NCBI GenBank assembly: GCA_963576475.1
Contig: OY754964.1
Location: 5,880,149-5,944,148 of the forward strand
Source of the DNA: Molanna angustata
Lineage: Eukaryota; Arthropoda; Insecta; Trichoptera; Molannidae
Direction: 5' to 3'
DNA length: 64,000 nt
The notes under the pieces are model-generated. The model saw only the letters and a program-made list of their open reading frames with translations, was not told the DNA's origin and made no database searches. The translations under genes and the position numbers were made by a program. Position 1 is the stretch's first letter. Every line of letters starts with the position of its first letter. Below are positions 22,047 through 33,825 of this stretch, piece by piece.

Positions 22047-23120
22047 TTTGTTTAACATCGTTTTCCAACTGTCGATTTGTTCAGGAGAACTTTGTTCTCT
22101 TAACATATCGACAATGTATCAAGCCAGAATACGCGAGAATTGTATGGAGAGGTCTACTTTTTTCACGGCTTTTCCAACTTTGAAGTCAAAAAACACCAAC
22201 TTAGAGGCTTCGCAGCATATATGTTCCATAGACGGATTTACTCAGAATTCGGAGTAGAACATTTCGTGTGTCTGTGTGTCTGTGTGTGTGTGTGTGTGTC
22301 CGTCCCCCCCTTATAACTTTTGATCCGCTCAATTTACAGAGCCCAAAATTTCAGAATATATACACAGTTATAGACCTACAAAACTTTTTTACTCAAAATT
22401 TTGAATTTTTGTTTCAGTCAGGGGTTATCAACTTTTGAATTTTTATTTTATTTTTCCATATATCTCAGAAACCATAAAAGTTAGAACGCTGAAAATTGGT
22501 ACAAAACATAGACAAATACAAAATCTCAAATTAGTTTTTACAAAAAAATTCCAGGGTTTCTCAAACATTTTTTATTAAGAAAAGTATTTTTTTTATCATA
22601 AATTTATGAGTTTAACTGCCTATTTTTCCAAAACTTTTACAATTATCGAAAAAAGCCGAAACACCCCAACTAGATAATTTAATTTTCTATAAAAAATATT
22701 AGCATTGTAGTAGAAGATCTCAATTTTTTTTAACATTTTTTTTAAAAATTGAATTTAGTGACGACATTGCTTCATACATTTTGTATGGCAGTCGCCTATA
22801 CACAATATGTAAGAAGACTTAATAGTTTGATACTTCATCTTCAAACATACATACAAACCATCATGCTATTTTCATATTCTGGGTAGGAAAAAAGGACCTT
22901 CCTCCATACTATCCTATCTTGACATACATACCTACATATGTTGTATAGAAAACAAAATATCTGACAATATTCAATAATTTGTATTTATGGGTTTATAGTT
23001 TGGTACATATTCTTCAACTATACATACTATCGCTATCGACAGTTGGATCTCATGTGTTACATGCAACTAGTGTATTAACATCGTTTTGGATTAACATAGT
23101 TTTGTATTAACATCGTTTTC
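22047..23120 (+). repeat. 16-bp minisatellite split by Helitron-like copy 1
   Basis: Units like 'gtattaacatcgtttt' occur once before the element (22050-22064, as 'gtttaacatcgtttt') and three times after it (23072-23119, the middle one 'ggattaacatagtttt'). Removing the element restores a continuous four-unit array. Confidence 0.8.
22064..23070 (+). mobile_element. Helitron-like non-autonomous element, copy 1 (1007 bp)
   Basis: Starts TCCAACTGTCGATTTGTTCA and ends CATGT-gtt-ACATG-caa-CTAG|T. The 5' end folds as TGTCGAT (22070-22076) / ATCGACA (22107-22113) around GAGAAC / GTTCTC. The sequence ATCGACAGTTGGA near the 3' end is the reverse complement of the first 13 bases (a subterminal inverted repeat). 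The interior has a (TG)n tract and no RepHel coding. It sits between units of a 16-bp minisatellite with no bases gained or lost, which argues for Helitron-style insertion without target-site duplication. The short open frame at 21982-22257 only overlaps its 5' part. It is the most divergent of the full-length copies (for example 'ccatagacgg'). Confidence 0.8.
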
Positions 23121-24352
23121 AGGTCTCCTTTAAGAGCCGGGTTGTAAAAAAAAACAGGAGGCAAAATTAACATCTCACATATTTCAGCATTAAGTTTTAT
23201 AGGAGATGAGTCTGGTGTGTGGGGATGCACCCATTTGTCAAGCTTCCTTTTTGTAATGCACACCCTCACAACTGTCACTGATTTGAAATGAAAAACCCTA
23301 TATTAATTTGTTCTCGTTATGAATTTATCAATAATTCAACATTAAAAATATTGTTATATCTAAACTTACCTAATTACTTAGTGTATTGATATTTGATATT
23401 AATCTGTTTTGTTTATTTTGTTCACAGATTCACAACAATCGATCAACATCATTTTCATCTCTAATTAACATCTAACTAAAAGGTAGACATTTTAGAATTA
23501 TTACTTATTTGTGTAGTTATTAAAATGATCACGTTACATTTCTTTATATATACTAACAAAAAAATTCGGATGTATTGAATTTATTTAACTTACGCAAAGT
23601 TCATTATCAACGTCGCGTCGCTTGTTTCGTCTACTAGGAGAAACAATTTTTCACTCACTCACGTGCCTAATGTACCTATATTTTTCACGATGTCAATATA
23701 ATATGTTGTATGTATGAGCATTGCTTGATAATAAAAGCAAATCCATAAAATACTCAAATCGAAGTTGTTTCTTTGCTTAAATGTCGCCTAATATATTGAA
23801 CCAGGTTTCCGGGTGCAAATTTGTGTCTTTTTGCTTCGTTCGTATAGGTGCATGATCTATCGAAGTAAAGAATTTGTAATTAATGTCTTTAATTATTGAA
23901 TAGAGTTATTAAAGAGATCAGTGTCAAAGAACGCGTTTAATATATAGCATGCTCTATAAATATTCGAGTTCTAAGCATTGTTTGTATCGCAGCTGGTTCG
24001 TCAAAAGGTATGGACTGTTCTTATAACCCTAATTGGTATATGCAAAGCTAATTTACTCAACAAGAGGCTCGAATCTGCAATATTATTTTCAATCACATCA
24101 GCTAGTGTGAGTCATATAACAAAGTTATCATTTTGTTCTCAATCATTTATTTTTTCGTTCTTGATTGAACTAGTAGCTACCTACGTAATGCTCGGATTGT
24201 ACATACAACACTCGTTCAACGTATCGAAATCAAGAAATAGAATTTCTTCTTTCCTGTCTTCTCTTCGCAAACATATTTATTGATATACCATGCATGTAGT
24301 AAGATGCTGGTACGAAAGTGTATACTTGTCAATACCGGAGGTATTTACCTGA
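23121..24352. other. no gene recognised
   Basis: AT-rich. ORFs at 23075-23278 (-), 23978-24283 (+) and 24280-24468 (+) show no domain. The last one runs into a Helitron-type repeat. Confidence 0.5.
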
Positions 24353-24839
24353 CTATATTAATATATAAAAATCTCGTGTTACGATGTTCTTCGCACAAAC
24401 CAATCTCCGAATCCGCCCAACTAATTTCAATGAAATTTTCTAAATTTGTATTGCTGGTTCCGGATTGAAAGATAGTATAGTTTTGGACCCGATAGGTGGC
24501 GCTGTTATTGAAATCTAGAACAAAATTTCAACGTTTTTTTTATGTGTCTTCTCCAAAAATTTATATTTTGACATCCCTACGCCCTAATTTTTTATAGGAA
24601 AAAAGGGTCGTAATTTATTTTTTAGTTGTGTAATCTTTCAAAAGATGGCGGTGTAATCTATTGACATCGTTTTACGCATTGCGCATCTAGAGAACTAAAA
24701 AAAAGTTAAATACATACAATGAATGGGGTCTATATAAAGTGAGATTTACATAAAAAGCGGTCTATGGTAAAACAATACATAAAATGGAATCTACATAAAA
24801 TGCAATATGTGGCAGAACAACGTCTGCCCAACCCAATAG
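24353..24839 (+). mobile_element. second Helitron-type element (TATATAAAAATCTCGTG family)
   Basis: Opens TATATTAATATATAAAAATC then TCGTGTTACGATGTTC, the style of many insect Helitron 5' regions. It closes with a hairpin GGCAG-aacaacgt-CTGCC followed by 'caacccaatag|t', near the expected hairpin plus CTRR-T ending. The terminus shows ATAG rather than CTAG, which is either decay or a sign that the border is slightly wrong. No coding capacity. Its sequence is unrelated to the CAACTGTCGAT family. Confidence 0.45.
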
Positions 24840-25194
24840 TATGTTTATAAAATATTTTTCAAATCTAATGTGCTATAGGATTATATTATGTTCGTTTTCT
24901 ATTGTAACTTCTTCACATTTGTTTCTGCCTGTAGGCCTGTAGTGTAGGTATAGTATGTAATATGCACTCTGCCTTTAATTTCAAGCCAGAAGCTCACTTT
25001 GTATGCCTTCGAGATTTATATTACGCAAGTACTCATTCCACCGGGGTAATATATACATTTTTACTTTTTCTGTTTCTTCTGTGTATATTATAATGAGGTT
25101 GAAACTCTTTATTTGATTTATAGGCTTCATATTTAATAACCAAGAAGTTTGCGTGCTGAACTGTGAAATGTCTCGTTCATAGTTTTACTGAATC

Positions 25195-25252
25195 CTTTAC
25201 TGAAGTATTCTAAACACTCTCTTTCACCCTGTACAAGTGGCGAGTTTATAAA
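25195..25252 (-). repeat. SINE-tail shard
   Basis: The minus strand reads 'ttataaactcgccacttgta' then 'cagggtgaaag', matching the tail of the SINE at 36274 ('aaactcgccacttgcgcagg'). Confidence 0.45.
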
Positions 25253-25281
25253 TAATTGAAAATTATAACGAATTCATGTAA

Positions 25282-26310
25282 TCCAACTGTCGATTTGTTC
25301 AGGAGAACTTTGTTCTCTTAACATATCGACAATGTATCAAGCCAGAATACGCGAGAATTGTATGGAGAGGTCTACTTTTTTCATGGATTTTCCAACTTTG
25401 AAGTCAAAAAACACCAACTTAGAGGCTTCGCAGCATATATGTTCCATACACGGATTTACTCAGAATTCGGAGTAGAACATTTCGTGTGTCTGTGTGTCTG
25501 TGTGTGTGTCTGTGTGTCTGTGTGTGTGTGTGTCTGTGTGTCCGTCCGTCCCTTATAACTTTTGATCCGCTCAATTTACAGAGCCTAAAATTTCAGAATA
25601 TATAAACAGTTACAGGCCTACAAAACTTTTATACTCGGAATTTTGAATTTTTGTTTCAGTCAGGGGTTATCAACTTTTGAATTTTTATTTTATTTTTCCA
25701 TATATCTCAGAAACCATAAACGGTAGAACGCTGAAAATTGGTACAAACATAGACAAATACAAAATCTCAAATTAGTTTTTTCAAAAAAATTCCAGGGTTT
25801 CTCAAACATTTTTTATTAAGAAAAATATTTTTTTTATGATAAATTTATGAGTTTAACTGCCTATATTTCCAAAACTTATACAATTATCGACAAAAGCCGA
25901 AACACCCCAACTAGATAATTTAATTTTCTATAAAAAATATTAACATTGTAGTAGAAGATCTCAATTTTTTTTAACAATTTTTTTAAAAATTGAATTTAGT
26001 GACGACATCGCTTCATACATTTTGTATGGCAGTCGCCTATACACAATATGTAAGAAGACTTAATAGTTTGTTACTTCATCTCCAAACATACATACATACC
26101 ATCATGCAATTTGCATATTCTGGGTAGGAAAAAGGATCTTCTTCCATACTATCCTATCTTGACATACATACCTACATATGTTGTATAGAAAACAAAATAT
26201 CTGAAAATATTCAATAATTTGTATCTATGGGTTTATAGTTTGGTACATATTCTTCAACTATACATACTATCGCTATCGACAGTTGGATCTCATGTGTTAC
26301 ATGCAACTAG
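25282..26310 (+). mobile_element. Helitron-like element, copy 2 (1029 bp)
   Basis: Full-length: 5' TCCAACTGTCGATTTGTTCA, internal (TG)n, 3' hairpin and CTAG. The flanks are A on the left and T on the right, as classical Helitrons require. It shares private variants with copy 3 ('aacggtagaacg', 'catgcaatttgcatattctg'). The open frame inside (MYGEVYFFHGFSNFEV, then a VCVCV run) recurs in copy 3 only because the repeat recurs. Confidence 0.82.
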
Positions 26311-26388
26311 TTTATTTCCAATTATTCTTCCAATGCAGTGATAAATGACGATAATGGTATTTGGAAGATCGATTTCGATCATTGCTAT

Positions 26389-27418
26389 TCCAACTGTCGA
26401 TTTGTTCAGGAGAACTTTGTTCTCTTAACATATCGACAATGTATCAAGCCAGAATACGCGAGAATTGTATGGAGAGGTCTACTTTTTTCATGGATTTTCC
26501 AACTTTGAAGTCAAAAAACACCAACTTAGAGGCTTCGCAGCATATATGTTCCATACACGGATTTACTCAGAATTCGGAGTAGAACATTTCGTGTGTCTGT
26601 GTGTGTGTGTGTCTGTGTGTGTGTGTGTCTGTGTGTGTGTCTGTGTGTCCGTCCCCCCCTTATAACTTTTGATCCGCTCAATTTACAGAGCCTAAAATTT
26701 CAGAATATATAAACAGTTACAGGCCTACAAAACTTTTATACTCGGAATTTTGAATTTTTGTTTCAGTCAGGGGTTATCAACTTTTGAATTTTTATTTTAT
26801 TTTTCCATATATCTCAGAAACCATAAACGGTAGAACGCTGAAAATTGGTACAAACATAGAAAAATACAAAATCTCAAATTTGTTTTTTCAAAAAAATTCC
26901 AGGGTTTCTCAAACATTTTTTATTAAGAAAAATATTTTTTTTATGATAAATTTATGAGTTTAACTGCCTATATTTCCAAAACTTTTACAATTATCGAAAA
27001 AAGCCGAAACACCCCAACTAGATAATTTAATTTTCTATAAAAAATATTAACATTGTAGTAGAAGATCTCAATTTTTTTTTAACAATTTTTTTAAAAATTG
27101 AATTTAGTGACGACATCGCTTCATACATTTTGTATGGCAGTCGCCTATACACAATATGTAAGAAGACTTAATAGTTTGTTACTTCATCTCCAAACATACA
27201 TACATACCATCATGCAATTTGCATATTCTGGGTAGGAAAAAGGATCTTCTTCCATACTATCCTATCTTGACATACATACCTACATATGTTGTATAGAAAA
27301 CAAAATATCTGAAAATATTCAATAATTTGTATCTATGGGTTTATAGTTTGGTACATATTCTTCAACTATACATACTATCGCTATCGACAGTTGGATCTCA
27401 TGTGTTACATGCAACTAG
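26389..27418 (+). mobile_element. Helitron-like element, copy 3 (1030 bp)
   Basis: Full-length and in the same orientation, only 78 bp after copy 2 ends, and the copy most similar to it. The 5' flank base is T rather than A. The ends, palindrome, subterminal inverted repeat and TG tract are as in copy 1. Tandem spacing with shared private variants suggests either local duplication or two insertions from one recent source. Confidence 0.82.
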
Positions 27419-28420
27419 TAAAATTCACAGTTTAGTCTTGCTTTTGTATATAAATCGAATACCAATGTGTATATAAATCGAATATTTTTTTTTCATTACA
27501 TATAGGTATGCTAAAATTGTAAGTAAATATCTCTTTTGCTCAGAATTGAGCCCAGGATGTCGGCGTATAGGTCAATCGACTTGTCACTCATGTCCTTCGT
27601 TGGTCGGTCTTTCTTGATCATATTATATATACACATTGTACTCTTTGTTAAAATTGATTTAATAATATTTAAGGTTATATTTTTATAAACATAATTCATT
27701 AACTAGTCACATTCAGATTAAGTGCATATTCATTATTTGCTAAAAATTTCGTATGAGCACACATATATAATTTGTGTTAGATTATAATCTTTAGAAATCA
27801 TTTAAACTATATATGCTTTCCATTTTAACTATCGGGAACAAAGTATCTAATCATCGGATGTATATTTTGAAATTGAGACGCAAGGAATTTTGCTTTTTCA
27901 TTATAATTTATGTTTGTATTTTATTAGTCCTTTGGTCTTGTTATCGTTTTGTTTTCACTTAATATGCGTGAAATTTGCATTTTGGGTGTGCGTGTGTATC
28001 TTTTTCTGTAATTCCTGTAACTCTGCGTAGACCCTCTCCTCATTCCCCCACACCCACCCTCCACCGTTTTTGTGTTTTAAAATATAATTCACGCGACGCG
28101 ACGTCCCAGAATAAAGTAAATTTTGGCATTTTAAACGATAACTCTTCGTTCAAATTGCCCATGGACTGTTGCTGCGTTGAAAATGCCTCGAGGCACGCAA
28201 TGCTGAAGTAATTAATATGAGAATTGGTAGAAATAGGGAAAAGCAGCTCCACCACCTACCGACATGAGTGGATTATGAATTATGACCAACGGTAACTATC
28301 TATTCACTAAAAATTGTACTTACACTTAATTTTACCATGGCGGAGAATGTTGCGAATACTCATAATCTGCTATGAGATTCAGTGTGTCCATATCAGTTAA
28401 ACTGAAGAGGATCTGTCGTC
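27419..28420. other. no gene recognised
   Basis: AT-rich, with a short direct repeat 'tgtatataaatcgaata' at 27446 and 27468. ORFs at 27975-28255 on both strands have no recognisable domain. Confidence 0.45.
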
Positions 28421-28424
28421 AATG

Positions 28425-28690
28425 TGTTAACAGTGCACCCTTCAATATCTTGAACATATTGCCAGAAGGGCTCCTGATAATTTCGAGAAGTTTGTCCTCA
28501 TTAGAAGCTCGAAGGATAAAAAGTTCAGAGATCGCTCACTGACCCCATTGGATTTCCTTTGTCAAATCTGCTACAGGATCTTCGATTACCGAGCTCCTTT
28601 GATTCTCTAGAGACCTCTTACATGCTGGCAGACCTTTAGTCGAATGACTGAATGTAACCACCATACCAAATCATAAAGCCGAAGAAGTAG
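28425..28690 (+). mobile_element. RTE-type LINE 3' fragment, decayed
   Basis: The plus strand reads FQYLEHIARRAPDNFEKFVL then DRSLTP and FLCQI. This is a worn version of the 'FFGHIARRAPDNLEKL ... RGRSPTRW-DQI' block also visible at 50210-50578. Clear stop and frame damage follows, ending near 'accaccataccaaatcataa'. It carries no function. Confidence 0.6.
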
Positions 28691-29632
28691 GTAACCAATA
28701 TTTCCAAATTAAAGTGATGATTTTTATTTATGAATACTTAACGGAATTTCGCAGTCTCCTACCCCCGAAGCGGCTGCTCATGGGACAAAGCAAAAAAACT
28801 AACTATCAAGCATATTTTTTACCAAATTTAATAATTTATGATTCTCCACCGTACACATTTTAAAATTAAGTAACGTTTTTTTCTCTAGAAAACTAGGCAG
28901 TTTTAAGGTACTGAAGGTGCCCGCCAAACCACCCTAGTCGTTCTAGTTCTAGGAAGTCTCTTAAGTGTATTGGGGACCTTCAGAGAATCTTGTCACATGA
29001 TGACATGATCAAACTTATTGTTTGAGTTGTAAGATGGGACTTCGTGGTACGTTATTCAACCAAAAACAATGAGACGAAACCCTTGTTAGGCATACACTTG
29101 AATTGTGATATCTATTGTGAACTTATTAAATGTGAAATTAATTTAACTTTTAAATGTGAAATAAATTTCTGTTTAGTGCCTCAGTGAATGAGGTGGAGAT
29201 AGCCCTGATGTTTGCCAACCTCCGCAGAGCAGATGGCACTTTAAAAATATAAGAATGTGAATTTTATGAATCAAAAGTATGATCGAAAGTGTGCGAAACT
29301 TATAGTTTCCACTAGTACCTACTTATAAACATTTAGTTTCTGGGCTAGACAAATGTACCCCTATTGAGTAGATGCGATGCATCCATCATGTTATAGTTAG
29401 AAGCTTTTACCATTAATTGCTCCGTCATCGACTGTAGCTAATTTCATTACTTGAAGCTCTTAAAACTCTTAACTGGTAACGTAATAACCCTTTATAGGAC
29501 GTTAATGTTATATACATATATAGGTATTTGTTGTTTTGTTTAGTTCAATGGTTTGCAAACTGATTAGTCACAATATCTACAGAGCATCGATTGAAATATT
29601 TTATTGATTATGGGGAGCACTTATTAAATTAA

Positions 29633-30548
29633 CTAGTTACATGTAATACATGAGGTCGAAGGGTGGTGGTGGCAGAGCGGTTAGCGCGCTGGTTAGTAAT
29701 CTAGTGTTCGCGAGTGAATCCTGCCACGACCGATTTCATTCACCTATTACACAAGCATATGCTTATTTTAGGGAATGTATGAGGATGTATACTATGTATT
29801 TGTTACAAGGATAAATTTACATTTAAAAAAAACTCAATAGCAATAATGATAGTAGTTGAAGAATACATACCAAACTATAAACCCTTAAATCCAAAATATT
29901 TAATATTTTAAGATATTTTATTTTCTATACAAAACATGTATGTTAAGGTAAGATAGTTTGGGGGGTCAGTCTTTTTTTCCTACTCCGAATATATTAACAA
30001 CTCGATGGTATGTATATGTATGTATGGAGACTGAGTATCAAACTATTGATAGTTCCCGTAGATATTATGTATTCTGCCATACAAATTGAAACTACATGTG
30101 TCGTCATTGAAGTAATATTTTGCAATAAGTTTGAGATGTATTATTATGATTTACGTATTTTTTATAGAAATTTAAATGATCTAGTTGGGGTGTTTCGGAG
30201 TTATTCGATAATTTTTAAGAAATATAGACTATCATACCTGAAATTTAGAAATAAAGACTATCATACCTTTTGTAATCATACAGAAAACCTTTACAACGAG
30301 TTCAAAGTAGTAATTTTGGGCTATAAGGGACACACAGAAGCACACTCAATGTTCTAATCCGAATTCTGAGTTCATCCAATATACATTATATATATTCTGC
30401 AAAGCCTCCAAGTTCGTGTTTTTTGACATCAAAGTTAAAAAACCACGAAAAATATAGACCTAGCCGTACAAAACCTCGCGGATCTTGGGTAGAATCTTTG
30501 TCGATCTGTTAGGAGAAATAAATTCTCTTGAACATGTCGACAGTTGGA
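29633..30548 (-). mobile_element. Helitron-like element, copy 6, old and interrupted by a SINE
   Basis: Read on the minus strand it starts TCCAACTGTCGACATGTTCA (30548 side) and ends with the hairpin and CTAG (29636-29633). It is heavily diverged from the young copies but keeps the 5' palindrome as AGAGAA / TTCTCC around TTTAT. A tRNA-headed SINE (29661-29835) lies just inside its 3' terminal hairpin. The ORF at 30010-30357 is a decayed antisense frame. Confidence 0.7.
29661..29835 (+). mobile_element. tRNA-derived SINE (family S1)
   Basis: The pol III A-box region 'gtggcagagcggttagcgcg' is followed about 40 bp later by a B-box-like 'gcgagtgaatcctg', then 'tgccacgaccga', then a body ending 'gggaatgtatgaggatgtat' and an A-rich end. 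A headless copy lies at 48262-48366. It is nested in Helitron-like copy 6, so the SINE is the later arrival. Confidence 0.7.
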
Positions 30549-30711
30549 AAATTATTTATCACACTGTTACTGCTTCCTTGGGTTGGAAACACTCGTTAAC
30601 TAGAAAAGTGGATATTTGGTTTTTTTATTATAACGATATATTCGTTGAGATTCCGTCTAGTTTATCTATATTTTAGTCTTGTGTGATTGTTCGATGCTTG
30701 ATTAGAGAAAT

Positions 30712-30925
30712 AATTTCACCACCATCCCTTGATTACTGCAACTGTATATGTTCTGGATTGCCTAAGTGTCAGCTCGATAGATTACAGGTGTTATTTAATG
30801 CAGCGGCAAGAGTTATATTCACTGTGTGGAAAACACTGCTTGAAATGTCTATAGCTAATTGACTTCAAGATTCATCGAATGTTGTTCAATGCTTTGTTCA
30901 ACCTACATAATATATTATGTACATT
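30712..30925 (+). mobile_element. CR1-clade LINE RT fragment
   Basis: The plus strand reads SLDYCNCICSGLPKCQLDRL, then QVLFNAAARVIF, then after a stop and frame change IDFKIHRMLFNALFNL. The 'LDYCN-L--GLP---L-RLQ-VQNAAARLI ... IDFKI---VFK-L' order is diagnostic of the CR1 thumb region. It is a short, inactive copy. The fragment at 55890-56295 covers the adjacent downstream part of a similar element. Confidence 0.75.
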
Positions 30926-33685
30926 TCCAAACTTATTGTGCCAGAAATATAAACCCTCTGGGAGTAGTACCCTTTATATTTTACCACATGTTCATTATTC
31001 AATATATTTTATAATACACGTATTTTTTAAATATATTATATTGACTACGTGAAATTCTATAAATTACATCAAACACATTAGTAATATATTTAATTTCTTC
31101 GCTTAGCATCGCGCGTCGTATCATCTTTCCGAGGATTTTGTTAATTCTGCATCGGTCAAATATCAGACAGATATTCGGAAGATGAAATCGGAATATGTCT
31201 GTAATATATCTGATATTTGATTCTGTACTACGCTAGATACGCAAACATAACAGAGTGAGTTTTGAAATTATTTTTGTAAAAAGACTTTCGTTATCTTAAT
31301 CGTGGAAATTCTTTGATTTCAGAAATTGTATAATATAATTGATCTGCTTTTATCAAATATTGACATAATTTTTCGAAATTAATGTACCTATTCTGGCAAT
31401 ACTTTTTCTGTTCATCTTTGTTGAAACACTCCATTCTTAATCTTCTCATAGCTTTTAGCTTCGATTTGGTAAATAAAAAAAATGTGGAATTAATTCTAAA
31501 CAAGTGTTTTTATTTTTATTTATTAAAAATATAAATTAATTTTAAAAAAATGTGACTATGACGTCTCAATGATACCAAATTTTAAAAATACTGCCATATA
31601 ATGTATTAATTGGATCTTCGGTAGGCCGTATTTTTATTTATGTCAAAGGAAACGTTATTTTTACGTAACTCTCAAACAAAGTTATATTTTTTGCGAATTT
31701 CTCATAATGGCTTTCTCTCTGATGCTTACGATCCTACATGCCTACATTATATGATATAATATTATATGAACCTACCCATTCCACTCAATCATATTTCCTG
31801 ACAATCCATTTTTATATTAAACCTTGGCGCTTCTTCATTCGATTCCTCGTATCACATCACATCGGCATAACTCGGCTCGGCTCTCGAAAATGAAGATAGC
31901 TTTTCTCATTTCGTTCCGCTACCCTCTCCACCCCTCTGTGTGTTTGTACTCTCCACTATACGAGATGTCGACGATCATTTTACTACGAAATGTTAGATGA
32001 TCTTCTCTATAAATTTGATGAAAGTCTCCTTTTGTACGATATGAAAATGGGCAAAGAAAATGTTAAAAAAAAACGTTTGAACTGTTCTTTTTCTACAACC
32101 TCCCGTTCTGCTTTAGGGACTGATACGACCTTTTGATGAATTCTTTAAAAAAACACGAAGAAAATTAAGCGAGCATAGTTCGGAGAACTTTAAAACCTAG
32201 CAGATAATGCATCAAAAAGTGTCGAAAGAGCTTTTTGTAAGAAAACAATAGATTATTTTTTACTATTTATGATGACTTAAATTCCATTTTTTAATCTGTG
32301 TACAATAGTTTTAGTTTAAGTATATTGTTTAGAAACTTTTTAAAAATGTAAATAGGTACAACCTAATATGTCTCCTGTGACATATTATAATAACATGTAC
32401 ACTGCTAGCCCTAGAACAGGTATACCTAGTTGGGCAGCAGTTTTCTATTTTTAATAAAGCTTATTTAAATGGTGTGATAAAAAATAAATAAATTTATAAT
32501 ACAATTCATTAACATATTCAACATAATATGCAATCAAAATACACAATACAAAATAACCTATTTCCCTTTACTAGGGTGCAAGCACTCGTGTGTGAAGGAG
32601 AGATTTAAATACAAAAGAAATAAAAAATATACCTACTGAATTATTGCAGATTGAAGTGAATATTATTACAATGAGTCAATATTTCAAATGTCTATTTTGA
32701 TTTTTTTTTTATTTATCTTTTGACATTATTGAATCCAGTTACCAGTCTTAAATTTGTTTCATGTCGATAGAACTACACCACCCCAGATGTACCTACGTGT
32801 AATAGTGGAGTGCACAATACCCGCCATATTTTGTCTATTACTCTATGCGCGTAAAGGCATGGCGTGACTTTCCTATATCTTTGTATATTTGAAGTAGGAC
32901 TTTTATTATATACATTTTTTAAAGATGGCACTTGAAAATTCTGAAAATAGTATTACAATATTGTACCAAATTTAATTGAGGCTTCACGTAACTTGCGTTA
33001 GTGATTGCCTTTCGGTTATGATAATAAAAGAAACGTTGTAAGGATTGCCTTTTGGTTATTATAATCAACCAGCCTATGTGCACTTTGTTGTACGTATATT
33101 TATATATATATTGAATTAAGTAAAAATATGGAAAAGTATTTGAACCCACGACGCCATATTATGTCTGTTCATGTATATTTTCATTAGAAAATTTAATCTT
33201 AATTCGAGATCGCTTTGAATGGGTAGCTAGGAAACGATATCTTAATTTTAGATTTATGTTATATACCATAAATCAGGTATTAACTTTGATCATACAAACT
33301 ACATAAGGACGTGTTACATATCGATTACAACAAGTTAGTATAATATATAAGGGAGGAATTCATTGAGCTGTGTCATTTATGTACCTATTAATATATTTAG
33401 AGGTAATTTACTGTAAATTATTCTCTAGGAAATTCTCCCAGTAGTAGGAAGTGTAGGGTAATAAAACATTTTATATTGACGGAAACAGGAAATCAGCATT
33501 CATCATTATTTATTTACAAAAAAAATATGCATTTCACAAGCCATCTGTTCAACGGGACTGTAATATATTTGCTTGTTAAAAATAAATAAAGAAGGAAAAA
33601 CCTTTAAAAATGATCGCTTGATGGAGAAACAGAATGAAGTGCAGTACTTCTTTCTTTTCTCTTTTCTTTTCTACATGATAGAACT
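30926..33685. other. 2.7 kb without a recognised gene
   Basis: AT-rich. It contains a 63-bp imperfect foldback at 31158-31220 (CAAATATCAGA ... TCTGATATTTG). Small ORFs at 31291-31503 (-) and 32919-33149 (-) have no domain I recognise. Confidence 0.5.
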
Positions 33686-33687
33686 TC

Positions 33688-33825
33688 ATAATCACACACT
33701 TCTCTTTTTCACCTTGCCACTCAGCACACTAACTATGCTCAACATGCAACAATCTACAGAATCTGTAATACATACAATAGGCATTTCCAAGAGTTCGACA
33801 TATTCTTACTAAGCGTCCCCACATT
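33688..33825 (+). mobile_element. Jockey-like LINE, C-terminal shard (39490 family)
   Basis: The plus strand reads TQHTNYAQHATIYRICNTYN, then RHFQEFDIFLLSVPTFD. It is almost the same as the C-terminus of the minus-strand LINE ending at 39490 (RHFQEIDIFLLSAPTF). Only about 45 codons remain. Confidence 0.75.

Noticed and set aside
25358..26665. Recurrent frame MYGEVYFFHGFSNFEV in two or more places
   Set aside because: It recurs because the Helitron-like repeat recurs. It runs into the TG microsatellite, stops soon after, and is absent or broken in the older copies.
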